Source: Pelagadaptatus sp034112445
GTDB taxonomy: Bacteria; Pseudomonadota; Gammaproteobacteria; Pseudomonadales; Cellvibrionaceae
NCBI GenBank assembly: GCA_034112445.1
Contig: JAWUVI010000022.1
Location: forward strand, 62,001-126,000
DNA: 64,000 nt
Direction of reading: 5' to 3'
A program made the position numbers and the translations under genes. Positions 27,179-35,917 of this stretch are shown here, one piece after another. The first letter of the stretch is position 1; each line of letters starts with the position of its first letter. Under the pieces are notes generated by a model. The model made no database searches. It was not told where the DNA came from and worked only from the letters and a program-made list of their open reading frames with translations.

Positions 27179-27943
27179 TCACTCCTTCAATTTAATAGAG
27201 CTCGTGTCAGGTGGTGGTGGCGCAGCAGGCCTTTTAATAGCCCCCATATCACTTCCTACTGGAGCCAAGTTTATCGCTGAAAGATCTAACTCTAGCTCTT
27301 CAAACCGTTCCTTTTCATCTTCTGCTAATAAATCAGCACCAGCCTCATCCAAAATCAACTCTGACGTATCAATATCCACAACTGTGATGATTGTATGCTC
27401 ACTTGCATCTAATAAATCGCCACCAGGATCACGTAAACTGAGGTTTGAAATATCCACTACGGTCGGTTCAACATGGCTCCTCTCTTCTGGCTTTAACACA
27501 TCGGTCCCTACAGGAGCCAACGTTATCTGGCTGCTATCATTCGTGCCTTGATGCTGATCCGGAGACGCTACTTGGACTTGAGCATGAGCTTCTGCCTCAT
27601 CCTGCTCAGAAAGTCTTTCCTGCATGGTTTTTTGTGGCTTAGGCTTTTTAACAGCTGAAGGCCTTGTAGGTTTAGACGTGATTTTACCGGCCTCAGCCAA
27701 CTGCACATCAGCACCAGCATTGCGTAAAGCTAAGATGTATTTTTCTGCCGCGGGTTTTTCAAGATTCCGTTTAAGCGGTTTTGCTCCCCCTCCAAATAGG
27801 GCATCTATTTTAGCCGAATCAACTTTAAACAGCTGAGCTAAGCGCAACTTAACTTGTTGGATATTTTGACCAGGTAAAATATCACCTCGAAAAATAATAT
27901 CGTATAAATGTGGTAAAGCATCAGGCATATACAAATCTTCCAT
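27179..27943 (-). CDS. uncharacterised protein with four 28-residue repeats
   Basis: No named family recognised. Residues about 12-84 form a compact N-terminal domain (YDIIFRGDILPGQ, LFGGGAKPLKRNLEK, ALRNAGADVQL) whose type I have seen at the start of other gammaproteobacterial proteins of unknown role. A basic linker follows. Then an acidic region carries four copies of D-x-S-x-(L/I)-x-L-x-x-x-G-x-D starting at residues 136, 164, 192 and 220, an exact 28-residue period. There is no signal peptide or membrane segment. The tail is Pro-rich. It is 32 bp downstream of cysE and may be co-transcribed with it. Confidence 0.75.
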   Translation of the reverse strand: MEDLYMPDALPHLYDIIFRGDILPGQNIQQVKLRLAQLFKVDSAKIDALFGGGAKPLKRNLEKPAAEKYILALRNAGADVQLAEAGKITSKPTRPSAVKKPKPQKTMQERLSEQDEAEAHAQVQVASPDQHQGTNDSSQITLAPVGTDVLKPEERSHVEPTVVDISNLSLRDPGGDLLDASEHTIITVVDIDTSELILDEAGADLLAEDEKERFEELELDLSAINLAPVGSDMGAIKRPAAPPPPDTSSIKLKE

Positions 27944-27975
27944 CTATCCAAACGAGGCCAACATTACAAACAGTA

Positions 27976-28809
27976 TCAATCACTCAAATCCTGATCCATA
28001 TTTAAGGCAGGGCATTCACATCGAGGCCTCCCGACAATTTTAGCAGGAACCCCAGCAACTGTAGTATGAGCCGGAACCGACTCTAACACGACGCTACCAG
28101 CGCCAATTTTAACACCATCACCAACCGTAATATTGCCCAAAATCTTAGCGCCAGCACTGATCAAAACACCGCGCCCTATTTTTGGATGTCTATCTCCCAC
28201 ATCACAACCGGAGCCTCCAAGTGTTATAGAGTGCAACATAGATACCTCATCACCAACAACGGCAGTTTCCCCAATAACCACGCCAGTAGCATGATCAATC
28301 ATTATACCTTTACCAATCCTCGCCCCAGGATGAATATCAACACCAAAGGATAATGAAATCTGGTGTTGCAGATACAATGCCAACGATTGACGCCCAGCTT
28401 TCCACAACCAATGCGACACACGCTGAGCCTGCAATGCATGGAAGCCCTTAAAATACATAAAAGGCATAGTGTACTTATCACAAGCAGGATCACGCTCGTA
28501 ATAGGCTTTGATATCTTCACGCATGGAATAACTTATTTCAGGATCTGAAGTTAGCGCCTCTAGAAATACTTCTCTTATCGTCATTGCAGGCACGGCCGTG
28601 CTATCAAGCATGTTAGCTAAATGAAAGCTGATAGCCGAGTTAAAGTCTGAGTGATTTAGAATAGCTGCGTGATAATAACTGGCAAGCACAGGCTCACTAT
28701 TACTTATCAATTCCGCTTCACGACGTAACTGCTGCCAAACATCATCGACTGCTTGCAGAGTATTGGGGTTTGTCACAGTTGCGCTAGCGATATTGGCTTT
28801 TTCATTCAT
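27976..28809 (-). CDS. cysE: serine O-acetyltransferase
   Basis: Makes O-acetylserine, the carbon acceptor for sulfide in cysteine synthesis. The 277 residues show an N-terminal helical domain (WQQLRREAE to MREDIKAYYERDPA) and a C-terminal left-handed beta-helix of hexapeptide repeats, with DIHPGARIGKGIMIDHATG containing the catalytic His and Asp. The C-terminal tail is acidic; its last residues may dock into CysK. Confidence 0.95.
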   Translation of the reverse strand: MNEKANIASATVTNPNTLQAVDDVWQQLRREAELISNSEPVLASYYHAAILNHSDFNSAISFHLANMLDSTAVPAMTIREVFLEALTSDPEISYSMREDIKAYYERDPACDKYTMPFMYFKGFHALQAQRVSHWLWKAGRQSLALYLQHQISLSFGVDIHPGARIGKGIMIDHATGVVIGETAVVGDEVSMLHSITLGGSGCDVGDRHPKIGRGVLISAGAKILGNITVGDGVKIGAGSVVLESVPAHTTVAGVPAKIVGRPRCECPALNMDQDLSD

Positions 28810-28845
28810 GGTCTATAAATACCCCAATCAATCCTTTACTTGAAA

Positions 28846-29559
28846 TCAAACTCGTTTATTCGCCTGAATATAACGCTGAAAAATGGTTTGTGCGTGTCGC
28901 TCAATAGCATCACATAACGGCCACTTATTTTCATTAAGTAAACGCATAAAAACAGCAAAGGTAAATTGAGATTCAAGTTCATCTGCAACAGGTGCATAAC
29001 TTATGTGCCACGGCTCTTCAGCAACACCAATAGAATCCTTGGCATAAGGGCGATAAAACCCATAGTTTTTATCGCTTGCCAGAACCTGATCAAGCCAGCA
29101 GTGAAAATCAAATAATGGTCCGCCCTCACAGCATTCACGCACTGTCAATTGCAAGGTTTCGTTACCCGTAAAGGCTCCCGCATCAAACACATCTATGTCC
29201 GTTCCCCAGTGATGACGAGAAGTACCAGGCAAAGCCGACCAACGTAAAATCAACCACAGCAGCTGTTCTTGCGACATACGTTCGACATCCACAGCAGTTT
29301 CATTGCAATCAAGAACAACCCGCTTCCCTGCAACTTTGTCCTGCCAAATAAGTAATTGCCTATCATAGCTTCTATAACTGCTGGCAACGGCCAAATCAAA
29401 ACCCGCCGCACTGGCCTCGTCTCTAAGTTTCTCCAGGCTAATCAGTGCTTTAAAATGAAGTAAGTGGCCACTCCATGACTCCACCAAGTGCGCAGCATCC
29501 CTACCGACCAAGACTTCAAACCCCACACTTTTACTATCATTCATTACACGAAAACCCAT
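28846..29559 (-). CDS. M15 family D-Ala-D-Ala carboxypeptidase-like protein (VanY type)
   Basis: Zinc peptidase family acting on D-alanyl-D-alanine ends of peptidoglycan. Motifs seen in order are SSYRSYDRQ, SRHHWGTDIDVF (zinc His and Asp) and EEPWHISY (catalytic Glu and zinc His). The 237 residues have no clear signal peptide, unlike many VanY proteins, so it may act on cytoplasmic recycled peptides. Start is ATG at 29559 or Met6 (29544). It stands alone upstream of cysE. Confidence 0.82.
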   Translation of the reverse strand: MGFRVMNDSKSVGFEVLVGRDAAHLVESWSGHLLHFKALISLEKLRDEASAAGFDLAVASSYRSYDRQLLIWQDKVAGKRVVLDCNETAVDVERMSQEQLLWLILRWSALPGTSRHHWGTDIDVFDAGAFTGNETLQLTVRECCEGGPLFDFHCWLDQVLASDKNYGFYRPYAKDSIGVAEEPWHISYAPVADELESQFTFAVFMRLLNENKWPLCDAIERHAQTIFQRYIQANKRV

Positions 29560-29689
29560 ATTTTTTCACAAACCACTGAAAATCCACTATAACTATATGG
29601 CTGACAGGAACCAATACCGAAGTATAACTACTCTTATATACCATCCCGACGCGAATAATAAATATAATAATCAAACAGGTTTTATTTGA

Positions 29690-29968
29690 ATGGCGCAAAG
29701 TCACAGCGATCTACTGCAACTGAAAAATTTGGGTGCGGCCAGTGTAAACATCCTTCATGCCGTAGGCATTAATAGCCACGACGATCTGCAAGCTATAGGT
29801 GCTGTAGATGCTTATTCTCGAATCAAAATTCGGGGCATTCATGTATCTAAAGTTATGCTTTATGCTTTAGAGGGCGCGCTACTGGACGTCCACTGGAACG
29901 AACTTGATAATGATGTAAAAAACCAATTAGTTCGAGACTCTGAAAGTAAAATTAAGAATTCCAACTAA
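29690..29968 (+). CDS. TfoX C-terminal domain protein
   Basis: A 92-residue protein made entirely of the TfoX/Sxy C-terminal helical domain (LKNLGAASVNILHAVGI, then YALEGALLDVHWNEL). The N-terminal TfoX domain that accompanies it in the competence regulator is absent, so it is not a full Sxy. The fold resembles helix-hairpin-helix modules. Function unknown; the following Rieske gene, 49 bp downstream, may be co-transcribed. Confidence 0.8.
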   Translation: MAQSHSDLLQLKNLGAASVNILHAVGINSHDDLQAIGAVDAYSRIKIRGIHVSKVMLYALEGALLDVHWNELDNDVKNQLVRDSESKIKNSN

Positions 29969-30017
29969 TTACGTTAAAACACACGATTTACTTACCTTTT
30001 TCTCGGTGTAGTTTTAT

Positions 30018-30353
30018 ATGCACAAACTTTGTGATTTAAGCGACCTTCCCAACAACGACAGCAAAGGTTTTACTATTAACGAAACCACTTTGTTTATCAT
30101 TCGCAAAAATAATGATGTGTTCGCTTATTTAAACCAATGCCCCCATCTTGGCGTTCGATTAGATTGGCAGCCCGACAAGTTTTTAAATTACGAAAAAGAA
30201 TTTATCCAGTGCTCAACTCATGGGGCGCTGTTTCTCATAGAAACCGGAAAGTGCATTGCTGGACCTTGCAGCGGCTGTCACTTACCAAAAATTCACACTC
30301 TGGTTAAAGACGGCAGCGTCCACATAAACTTTGACAACAAAGGCAGCGATTAA
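30018..30353 (+). CDS. Rieske [2Fe-2S] ferredoxin-like protein
   Basis: A 111-residue single-domain Rieske protein. Cluster ligands are visible as Cys-x-His (CPHLG) and Cys-x-x-His (CSTHGALF), 38 residues apart, and a further CIAGPCSGC segment follows. No membrane anchor or signal is present, so it is a soluble electron carrier or a subunit of an oxygenase-type system. The redox partner is not evident from the neighbours. Confidence 0.85.
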   Translation: MHKLCDLSDLPNNDSKGFTINETTLFIIRKNNDVFAYLNQCPHLGVRLDWQPDKFLNYEKEFIQCSTHGALFLIETGKCIAGPCSGCHLPKIHTLVKDGSVHINFDNKGSD

Positions 30354-30373
30354 TCCGCTTTTTAATTACATCA

Positions 30374-31096
30374 TCACTCTATCTGATCACCATCAACAAT
30401 CACTGGCAAACGTTGAGTCAGTGTTATCTCTTGTGCCGACAGAATCGCCTTATAAGCGTATACCTCTACTCCAGCCTCTATGGCATTGCGCAGTGCTTTG
30501 CCATATTTTGGATCAATACTATCAGCTGGAGACACATGCTTAATTCCAGTATGTTGGACACAATATATCAAAACAGATCGGTGCCCCTGTGTAACCATTA
30601 ATTCAAGCTCCCTAAGATGCTTAGCTCCACGTACACTAACTGAATCTGGGAATGAACCGCCACCACTCTCATCACAGAGAGTAACGCTTTTCACTTCGAC
30701 GTAACAAAGCTCTTGCTCTGTCGACAATAGAATATCAATACGGCTACTCTCTTCACCATAACGAACCTCCGTTTGTAGATTTTGATACCCCTGCAGCACA
30801 TCGATAACACGACTTTCAATAGCCTCTACCACCAAAGAATTTGCTCTGCCGGTATTTACTCCTGCCAGATCACCTCTAGGCGTTGTTGCCAACTCCCACG
30901 TATAAGGGTATTTACGCTTAGGGTTGTCCGACACTGAAAACCAACACGGAGATCCTTGGGCAATACACTCTTTCATTGAGCCTGTGTTTGGGCAATGAAT
31001 CGTAGTTTCTTCGCCTGTAGGCAGACGGATATCCGCTAGAAATCGTTTATAGCGGCGCAATAACACCGCACTTTTTAGCTCAGGCACAATCTTCAT
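30374..31096 (-). CDS. sfsA: SfsA family protein (sugar fermentation stimulation homologue)
   Basis: The 240-residue protein matches SfsA across its length: HCPNTGSMKEC near the N-terminus, NTGRANSLV, RYGEESSRIDILL and CYVEVKSVTL, the last two giving a PD-(D/E)xK-nuclease-like core. E. coli SfsA was described as binding DNA and affecting maltose metabolism; the biochemical role is unsettled. It is convergent with the Rieske gene and divergent from dksA. Confidence 0.93.
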   Translation of the reverse strand: MKIVPELKSAVLLRRYKRFLADIRLPTGEETTIHCPNTGSMKECIAQGSPCWFSVSDNPKRKYPYTWELATTPRGDLAGVNTGRANSLVVEAIESRVIDVLQGYQNLQTEVRYGEESSRIDILLSTEQELCYVEVKSVTLCDESGGGSFPDSVSVRGAKHLRELELMVTQGHRSVLIYCVQHTGIKHVSPADSIDPKYGKALRNAIEAGVEVYAYKAILSAQEITLTQRLPVIVDGDQIE

Positions 31097-31281
31097 AAAA
31101 ATCTCTTTCTATAGGTTGACAGGCGCACTCAAGCAGCGCAATATCCGCGCCCTTAATCATTTTTGAAATAATACTGGCACCTTAAAAACTTATCTGTTAG
31201 CTTTTTTAGTTAGCTCGTATTCCAACATTAATTAGTGGTCAGTTAAGACGCACCACAGACGCAAAGTAGAGGCGCCAAACA

Positions 31282-31722
31282 ATGCCGAAAAGCTCTAAAA
31301 AAGAATCTCCTATTCTACGCGGCTTTGTCCCTTATAAAGAAAAAAAGGGCGAAGAGTACATGAACGACGACCAACAGGAGCACTTTAAAGGATTGTTGTT
31401 CAGCTGGAAGAGAGATTTAATGGAAGAAGTTGATCGCACCGTTTCTCACATGAAAGACGAGGCTTCTAACTTTCCAGATCCGGCCGATCGCGCCAGCCAA
31501 GAAGAAGAGTTCAGCCTTGAGCTTCGCACTCGTGATCGCGAACGGAAATTAATCAAAAAAATCGATAAGACTTTAGAGCTTATTGAAAATGATGATTACG
31601 GATTTTGCGATACCTGTGGAGTAGAAATTGGCATTCGTCGCTTAGAAGCTCGCCCAACCGCAACCCAATGTATTGATTGCAAAACACTCGACGAAATCAA
31701 AGAAAAGCAAATGGGAGGCTAA
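31282..31722 (+). CDS. dksA: RNA polymerase-binding transcription factor DksA
   Basis: Binds the RNA polymerase secondary channel and, with ppGpp, controls rRNA and amino-acid promoters. The 146 residues comprise a coiled coil with the DPADRASQEEE tip region and a zinc finger CDTCG...CIDC. Its stop codon overlaps the start of gluQ by one base (TAATG), and the GGGAGG at the end of dksA is the gluQ ribosome-binding site. Confidence 0.97.
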   Translation: MPKSSKKESPILRGFVPYKEKKGEEYMNDDQQEHFKGLLFSWKRDLMEEVDRTVSHMKDEASNFPDPADRASQEEEFSLELRTRDRERKLIKKIDKTLELIENDDYGFCDTCGVEIGIRRLEARPTATQCIDCKTLDEIKEKQMGG

Positions 31723-32624
31723 TGCCTCCGCAACCTTTAAAACGCCCTTGTTATGTAGGGCGCTTTGCCCCCTCACCTACTGGTGAATTACACCAAGGTT
31801 CTCTCCTTACCGCCATTGTAAGCTTTTTAGAGGCACGCCATAATCAAGGTAAATGGTTGGTTCGTATGGAGGACATCGACCCCCCCAGGGAACTCCCTGG
31901 CGCAAAAGACTCCATTCTTAAATCTTTAGACGCTCATGGACTCCATTGGGACGATCAGGTTCTATATCAGAGTTCTCGCCACGATGCTTACAGCGATGCT
32001 ATTGCCACACTCCAAGCCCAGCAACTGACATTTTTATGCGCCTGCACAAGACATAAGATTCAAGACACCCAAGGCGTATATGATGGCTGCTGCCGACACT
32101 TAAGATTAGCGCCCGACTCATTACAACCAACAGCCACTCGAGTGAAAGTCGGCGCGGCAAAAATTCGATATCATGATGCATTTCAGGGCAATCAATACCA
32201 AGATTTAAATAAGTCTGTAGGTGACTTCATTATCCGTCGCAAAGACGGTCTTTTTGCCTACCAGCTGGCGGTTGCAGTTGACGATATATTTCAAGGTATA
32301 ACCCACATAATTCGTGGTAGCGATCTGCTTGAATCCACCCCACGGCAATTGTTCATCGTCGACCAATTAAAAGCGCAAAGACCAAACTACGGCCATGTAC
32401 CTATTATGACCAACGAGCAAGGACATAAACTCAGTAAACAAACATTTGCCACTCCGCTCGATAACAATAAAGCCACAGAAAATATTATCGCCATATTACA
32501 ACGCCTTAAAATGGATCCACCTGATGGACTACAGCAGCAAACCAGCCGTGAAATTCTCGACTGGGCCATTCAGAACTGGCATTCGGACCACATACCAAAG
32601 CAATTAACATTTCCAATAAGATAA
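31722..32624 (+). CDS. gluQ: glutamyl-Q tRNA(Asp) synthetase
   Basis: Attaches glutamate to queuosine in the anticodon of tRNA-Asp. It is a truncated glutamyl-tRNA synthetase without the anticodon-binding domain. The 300 residues show the class-I signature FAPSPTGELHQGSL (HIGH variant), a zinc motif CAC...Y...CCRH, and the KLSKQ (KMSKS) loop. The start is ATG at 31722, sharing a base with the dksA stop and preceded by GGGAGG. Confidence 0.95.
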   Translation: MPPQPLKRPCYVGRFAPSPTGELHQGSLLTAIVSFLEARHNQGKWLVRMEDIDPPRELPGAKDSILKSLDAHGLHWDDQVLYQSSRHDAYSDAIATLQAQQLTFLCACTRHKIQDTQGVYDGCCRHLRLAPDSLQPTATRVKVGAAKIRYHDAFQGNQYQDLNKSVGDFIIRRKDGLFAYQLAVAVDDIFQGITHIIRGSDLLESTPRQLFIVDQLKAQRPNYGHVPIMTNEQGHKLSKQTFATPLDNNKATENIIAILQRLKMDPPDGLQQQTSREILDWAIQNWHSDHIPKQLTFPIR

Positions 32625-32699
32625 TCAATGCTATTTTCAATTAGAGAGATAGTTAAGTACCATCCCCCTTACAGTTAACTTTTTAGCGCCACTAAAAAC

Positions 32700-32882
32700 A
32701 TGAATAATTACCGCTTACTATTTTTCATCATGCTGATTATTTATATTTTTTCCCCCAGTATACTCACGTGGATTATCAATCCTGAAGGCACTTGGTATAG
32801 ACCATTCATCATATGGATTCTGCTGATCATCATCGCGTTCATATTTCAGTTCAGTAAAAAAAACACTGACGACAAACTATGA
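32700..32882 (+). CDS. cbrX: small membrane protein upstream of CbrA (CbrX-like)
   Basis: A 60-residue protein with two membrane segments (about residues 6-25 and 33-51) and a short basic tail. Its stop overlaps the cbrA ATG by four bases (ATGA), implying translational coupling. In Pseudomonas a gene of the same size and position, cbrX, is co-translated with cbrA. The name rests on position, size and topology more than on sequence identity. Confidence 0.75.
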   Translation: MNNYRLLFFIMLIIYIFSPSILTWIINPEGTWYRPFIIWILLIIIAFIFQFSKKNTDDKL

Positions 32883-35812
32883 ACTTTAGTCTCGGCCAAC
32901 TCGCTTTAATCGTTGTCATTTACCTCATGACACTATTCACCATTGCGATCATTTCAGAAAAGGGCTGGCTGCCTAAAAACCTGCTAGCCAACCCTTTGAT
33001 TTATACTTTATCGATGGGAGCTGCAGCCAGCGCATGGACATTTTATGGGGTTGTCGATCTGGCCTATCAATACGGCTATGGCGCGCTGGCATATTACCTT
33101 GGAATGGGAGCTTTATTCTTTTTCGCACCACTACTATTAGCGCCACTTGTAGAGCTGTCTGAAAGATTCCACATTCGCAGCTTCGCTGACCTGATGGTTT
33201 TTCGCTTCCATAGCCAAGCAGCCGGAAGCCTCACCACACTTTTTATGCTCGCAGCATTGCTGCCTATGCTGGCCTTACAAATACAGGTTGTCGCCGACAC
33301 AGTACAAATCATGTCGCCTACGCCAAAGGTAAGTGAATACTTAAAACAATTACCATACAAAGAAACATCGGCCTTTATTTATTGTATATTATTGGCATCA
33401 TTTACCGTCTTATTTGGCAAAAGCTGGGATAGACAAAAAGGCTTATTAGTGGCCATGGCGTTTGAATCACTGCTTAAGGTTTCGGCCTTGTTGATTATCG
33501 GCTATACAGCCATCTACCAAGTTTTTGGCGGTTTTGGCAACCTAGACCAATGGCTGCTCGACCACCCTGACACCTTTTCAATGCTGCAGAACCCCATCAA
33601 AGAAGATTCTGCCCATACATTACTGCTCGTATTTCTAGCTTCCGCAGTGACACTCCCGCAACTGTTTCAGATGTCTGGAGAAGGACTTAATACTCGGGAC
33701 ATGGCCGCCAAATTAAGCTGGTCTTTTCCGTTGTTTCTATTACTGATGGCCCTGCCAATATTCCCCATAATGTGGGCTAGCATGGCAACGGGAGTAACAT
33801 TACCCGCTCAATATTTTACCCTTGGCTTACCCATGGCGCTGGAGTCGCCCACATTAACTATTATTGCTTTTGTGGGCGGTTTATCCGCCGCTACTGGCGC
33901 GACGATTGTCATTATTATTAGCCTTGCCACCATGATATTAAATCACTGGGTACTGCCGTTAATTCAAATTCGCCAAGACAACCTCTACCAACAGATATCA
34001 CGCTTACGCAGCGCTCTTATATTTGTTTTATTTTTGGCTGGATTTGGCTTTTACCGATTACTTAATAACAATTTCAGCCTAACGGAGCTTGCTCTTATCT
34101 ATTTCATTGGCTCACTGCAATTTTTGCCCGCCACCATATCGATCACCTTCTGGCCAAACATCAATCGCAAAGGTTTTATCAGCGGACTGATACTAGGCAC
34201 AACCATTTGGTTTTTAGGCTTGCTGCTGCCTTCTATCAGCTCAATCTATAAGATAGTCATACCTTTTGCTGATACAGAAATCCCTCTGGGAGTAGAACAC
34301 TGGCAATACATTACACCACTTTCACTGGTGTTAAATTTTTTAGCTATGCATTTTGTCTCTGCGGCCACAAGAACCAGCAAAGAAGAAAAATACAGCGCCG
34401 AGCTCTGTGCCGATGACGAATTAAGCCACCCCCTTAGAATGGTTTTTGAATCTCACAACGTGCAAGATTTTATCAACAATTTAGCCGAAGTCTTAGGCAA
34501 AAATAGCGCACGCAAAGAAGTGAACCAAGCTCTTAAAGACCTAGACCTTACAACCAGAGAAAGGCGGCCATACGCACTAAGACAACTGCGCAACCAGTTA
34601 GAGATTAATCTTTCTGGCCTAATGGGTACTGCTATGGCAACTGAGCTCATCAATAAGCATATCCCTTACATGCTACCTGACGGCAAGGGCAGTTCTGACA
34701 TTAATCTTATTGAATCGCGCTTAAGCCAGTATCGAACTCAGCTCTCAGGCTTAGCCGTTGAACTTGACAACCTGCGCATTTTCCATCGCAACACACTTGA
34801 AGAGCTGCCAATGGCCACCTGCTCAATCGGTCAAGATATGGAGATAATAATGTGGAATAACGCCATGGAGACACTCACTCAGATTTCATCCAAAGCTGTT
34901 GTTGGCTCGCATTTAAACAACTTAGACCAGCCATGGAAAACCCTTCTCCATAACTTCTCTCTCTCGCCGGAGCGCCATAACTATAAACACCAACTGAATA
35001 TTAACGATCAAAAGCGCTGGGTCAGCTTGCATAAAGCCAGCATTAGAGCCCCTGTCGCTAATAACAATGACGGCAAGGTTATTCTGGTTGAAGATATCAC
35101 CAATATTATGAGACTCGAACAAGAGCTAATGCACAGCGAAAGACTCGCATCCATTGGTCGTTTAGCTGCTGGTGTAGCTCATGAAATTGGCAATCCTGTT
35201 ACCGGAATTGCTTGTTTAGCTCAAAATTTAAAGCATGAAACTGATTTAGATGACATTCACGAAATAGGCGAGCAAGTTCTCGGCCAGACTGAGCGCATCA
35301 GTCGTATCGTCCAATCATTAGTCACCTTTTCTCACACAGGAAAACAAGAAGGCCATTACAACTTCGAATCGATCAGCCCTTTTGATTGCGCCGCCGAAGC
35401 AATTCAATTATTGAATTTAAACCGTGACAATAAACAAATACAATTCATCAACACCATAGATACAAGCCTAACGATAAAAGGTGACTCACAAAGGTTGATT
35501 CAAGTTTTCATCAATCTATTGTCGAATGCCCGCGACGCCAGTTCTGAACTTAGCGAGGTAGAATTAACGTCGACTACCACCAGCCAACACGCTTACCTGC
35601 ATATAACTGATTCAGGTGAAGGCATCTCAGAAGAATCACAATCCAGAGCCTTTGAACCTTTCTTTACCAGCAAAGACCCAGGCCAAGGCACCGGCCTTGG
35701 CCTGGCCATGGTTTACAGCATTATAGAAGAGCACAACGGTCAAATCGAAATAGAAAGCCCACCTATAGGCAAAGACTGCGGTACCTGTATCACAATTAAA
35801 TTGCCGTTATAA
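32879..35812 (+). CDS. cbrA: sensor histidine kinase CbrA with SLC5 transporter domain
   Basis: Senses carbon/nitrogen status and phosphorylates CbrB. The 977-residue protein begins with about 500 residues of membrane helices of the sodium/solute-symporter (SLC5) fold, described to transport histidine in pseudomonads. A linker, a PAS domain (about 640-755), a HisKA domain with phospho-acceptor His768 (VAHEIGNPVTG) and an HATPase domain (NLLSNARDAS, GTGLGLAMVYSI) follow. It is coupled to cbrX and followed by cbrB. Confidence 0.95.
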   Translation: MNFSLGQLALIVVIYLMTLFTIAIISEKGWLPKNLLANPLIYTLSMGAAASAWTFYGVVDLAYQYGYGALAYYLGMGALFFFAPLLLAPLVELSERFHIRSFADLMVFRFHSQAAGSLTTLFMLAALLPMLALQIQVVADTVQIMSPTPKVSEYLKQLPYKETSAFIYCILLASFTVLFGKSWDRQKGLLVAMAFESLLKVSALLIIGYTAIYQVFGGFGNLDQWLLDHPDTFSMLQNPIKEDSAHTLLLVFLASAVTLPQLFQMSGEGLNTRDMAAKLSWSFPLFLLLMALPIFPIMWASMATGVTLPAQYFTLGLPMALESPTLTIIAFVGGLSAATGATIVIIISLATMILNHWVLPLIQIRQDNLYQQISRLRSALIFVLFLAGFGFYRLLNNNFSLTELALIYFIGSLQFLPATISITFWPNINRKGFISGLILGTTIWFLGLLLPSISSIYKIVIPFADTEIPLGVEHWQYITPLSLVLNFLAMHFVSAATRTSKEEKYSAELCADDELSHPLRMVFESHNVQDFINNLAEVLGKNSARKEVNQALKDLDLTTRERRPYALRQLRNQLEINLSGLMGTAMATELINKHIPYMLPDGKGSSDINLIESRLSQYRTQLSGLAVELDNLRIFHRNTLEELPMATCSIGQDMEIIMWNNAMETLTQISSKAVVGSHLNNLDQPWKTLLHNFSLSPERHNYKHQLNINDQKRWVSLHKASIRAPVANNNDGKVILVEDITNIMRLEQELMHSERLASIGRLAAGVAHEIGNPVTGIACLAQNLKHETDLDDIHEIGEQVLGQTERISRIVQSLVTFSHTGKQEGHYNFESISPFDCAAEAIQLLNLNRDNKQIQFINTIDTSLTIKGDSQRLIQVFINLLSNARDASSELSEVELTSTTTSQHAYLHITDSGEGISEESQSRAFEPFFTSKDPGQGTGLGLAMVYSIIEEHNGQIEIESPPIGKDCGTCITIKLPL

Positions 35813-35917
35813 CTTGAATCAAATGAGTATCGGGGTAACACTATACAAACGCGGTAACACTTTACCCACAGTAACATCTGATTCACCAGCAACACTTTCA
35901 CAATGGCATAAGTCACC

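Noticed and set aside
27179..27943. Assignment as a FimV or TonB-like protein because of acidic repeats and Pro-rich end
   Set aside because: No signal peptide, membrane segment, LysM or TPR motif; the similarity is only in composition.
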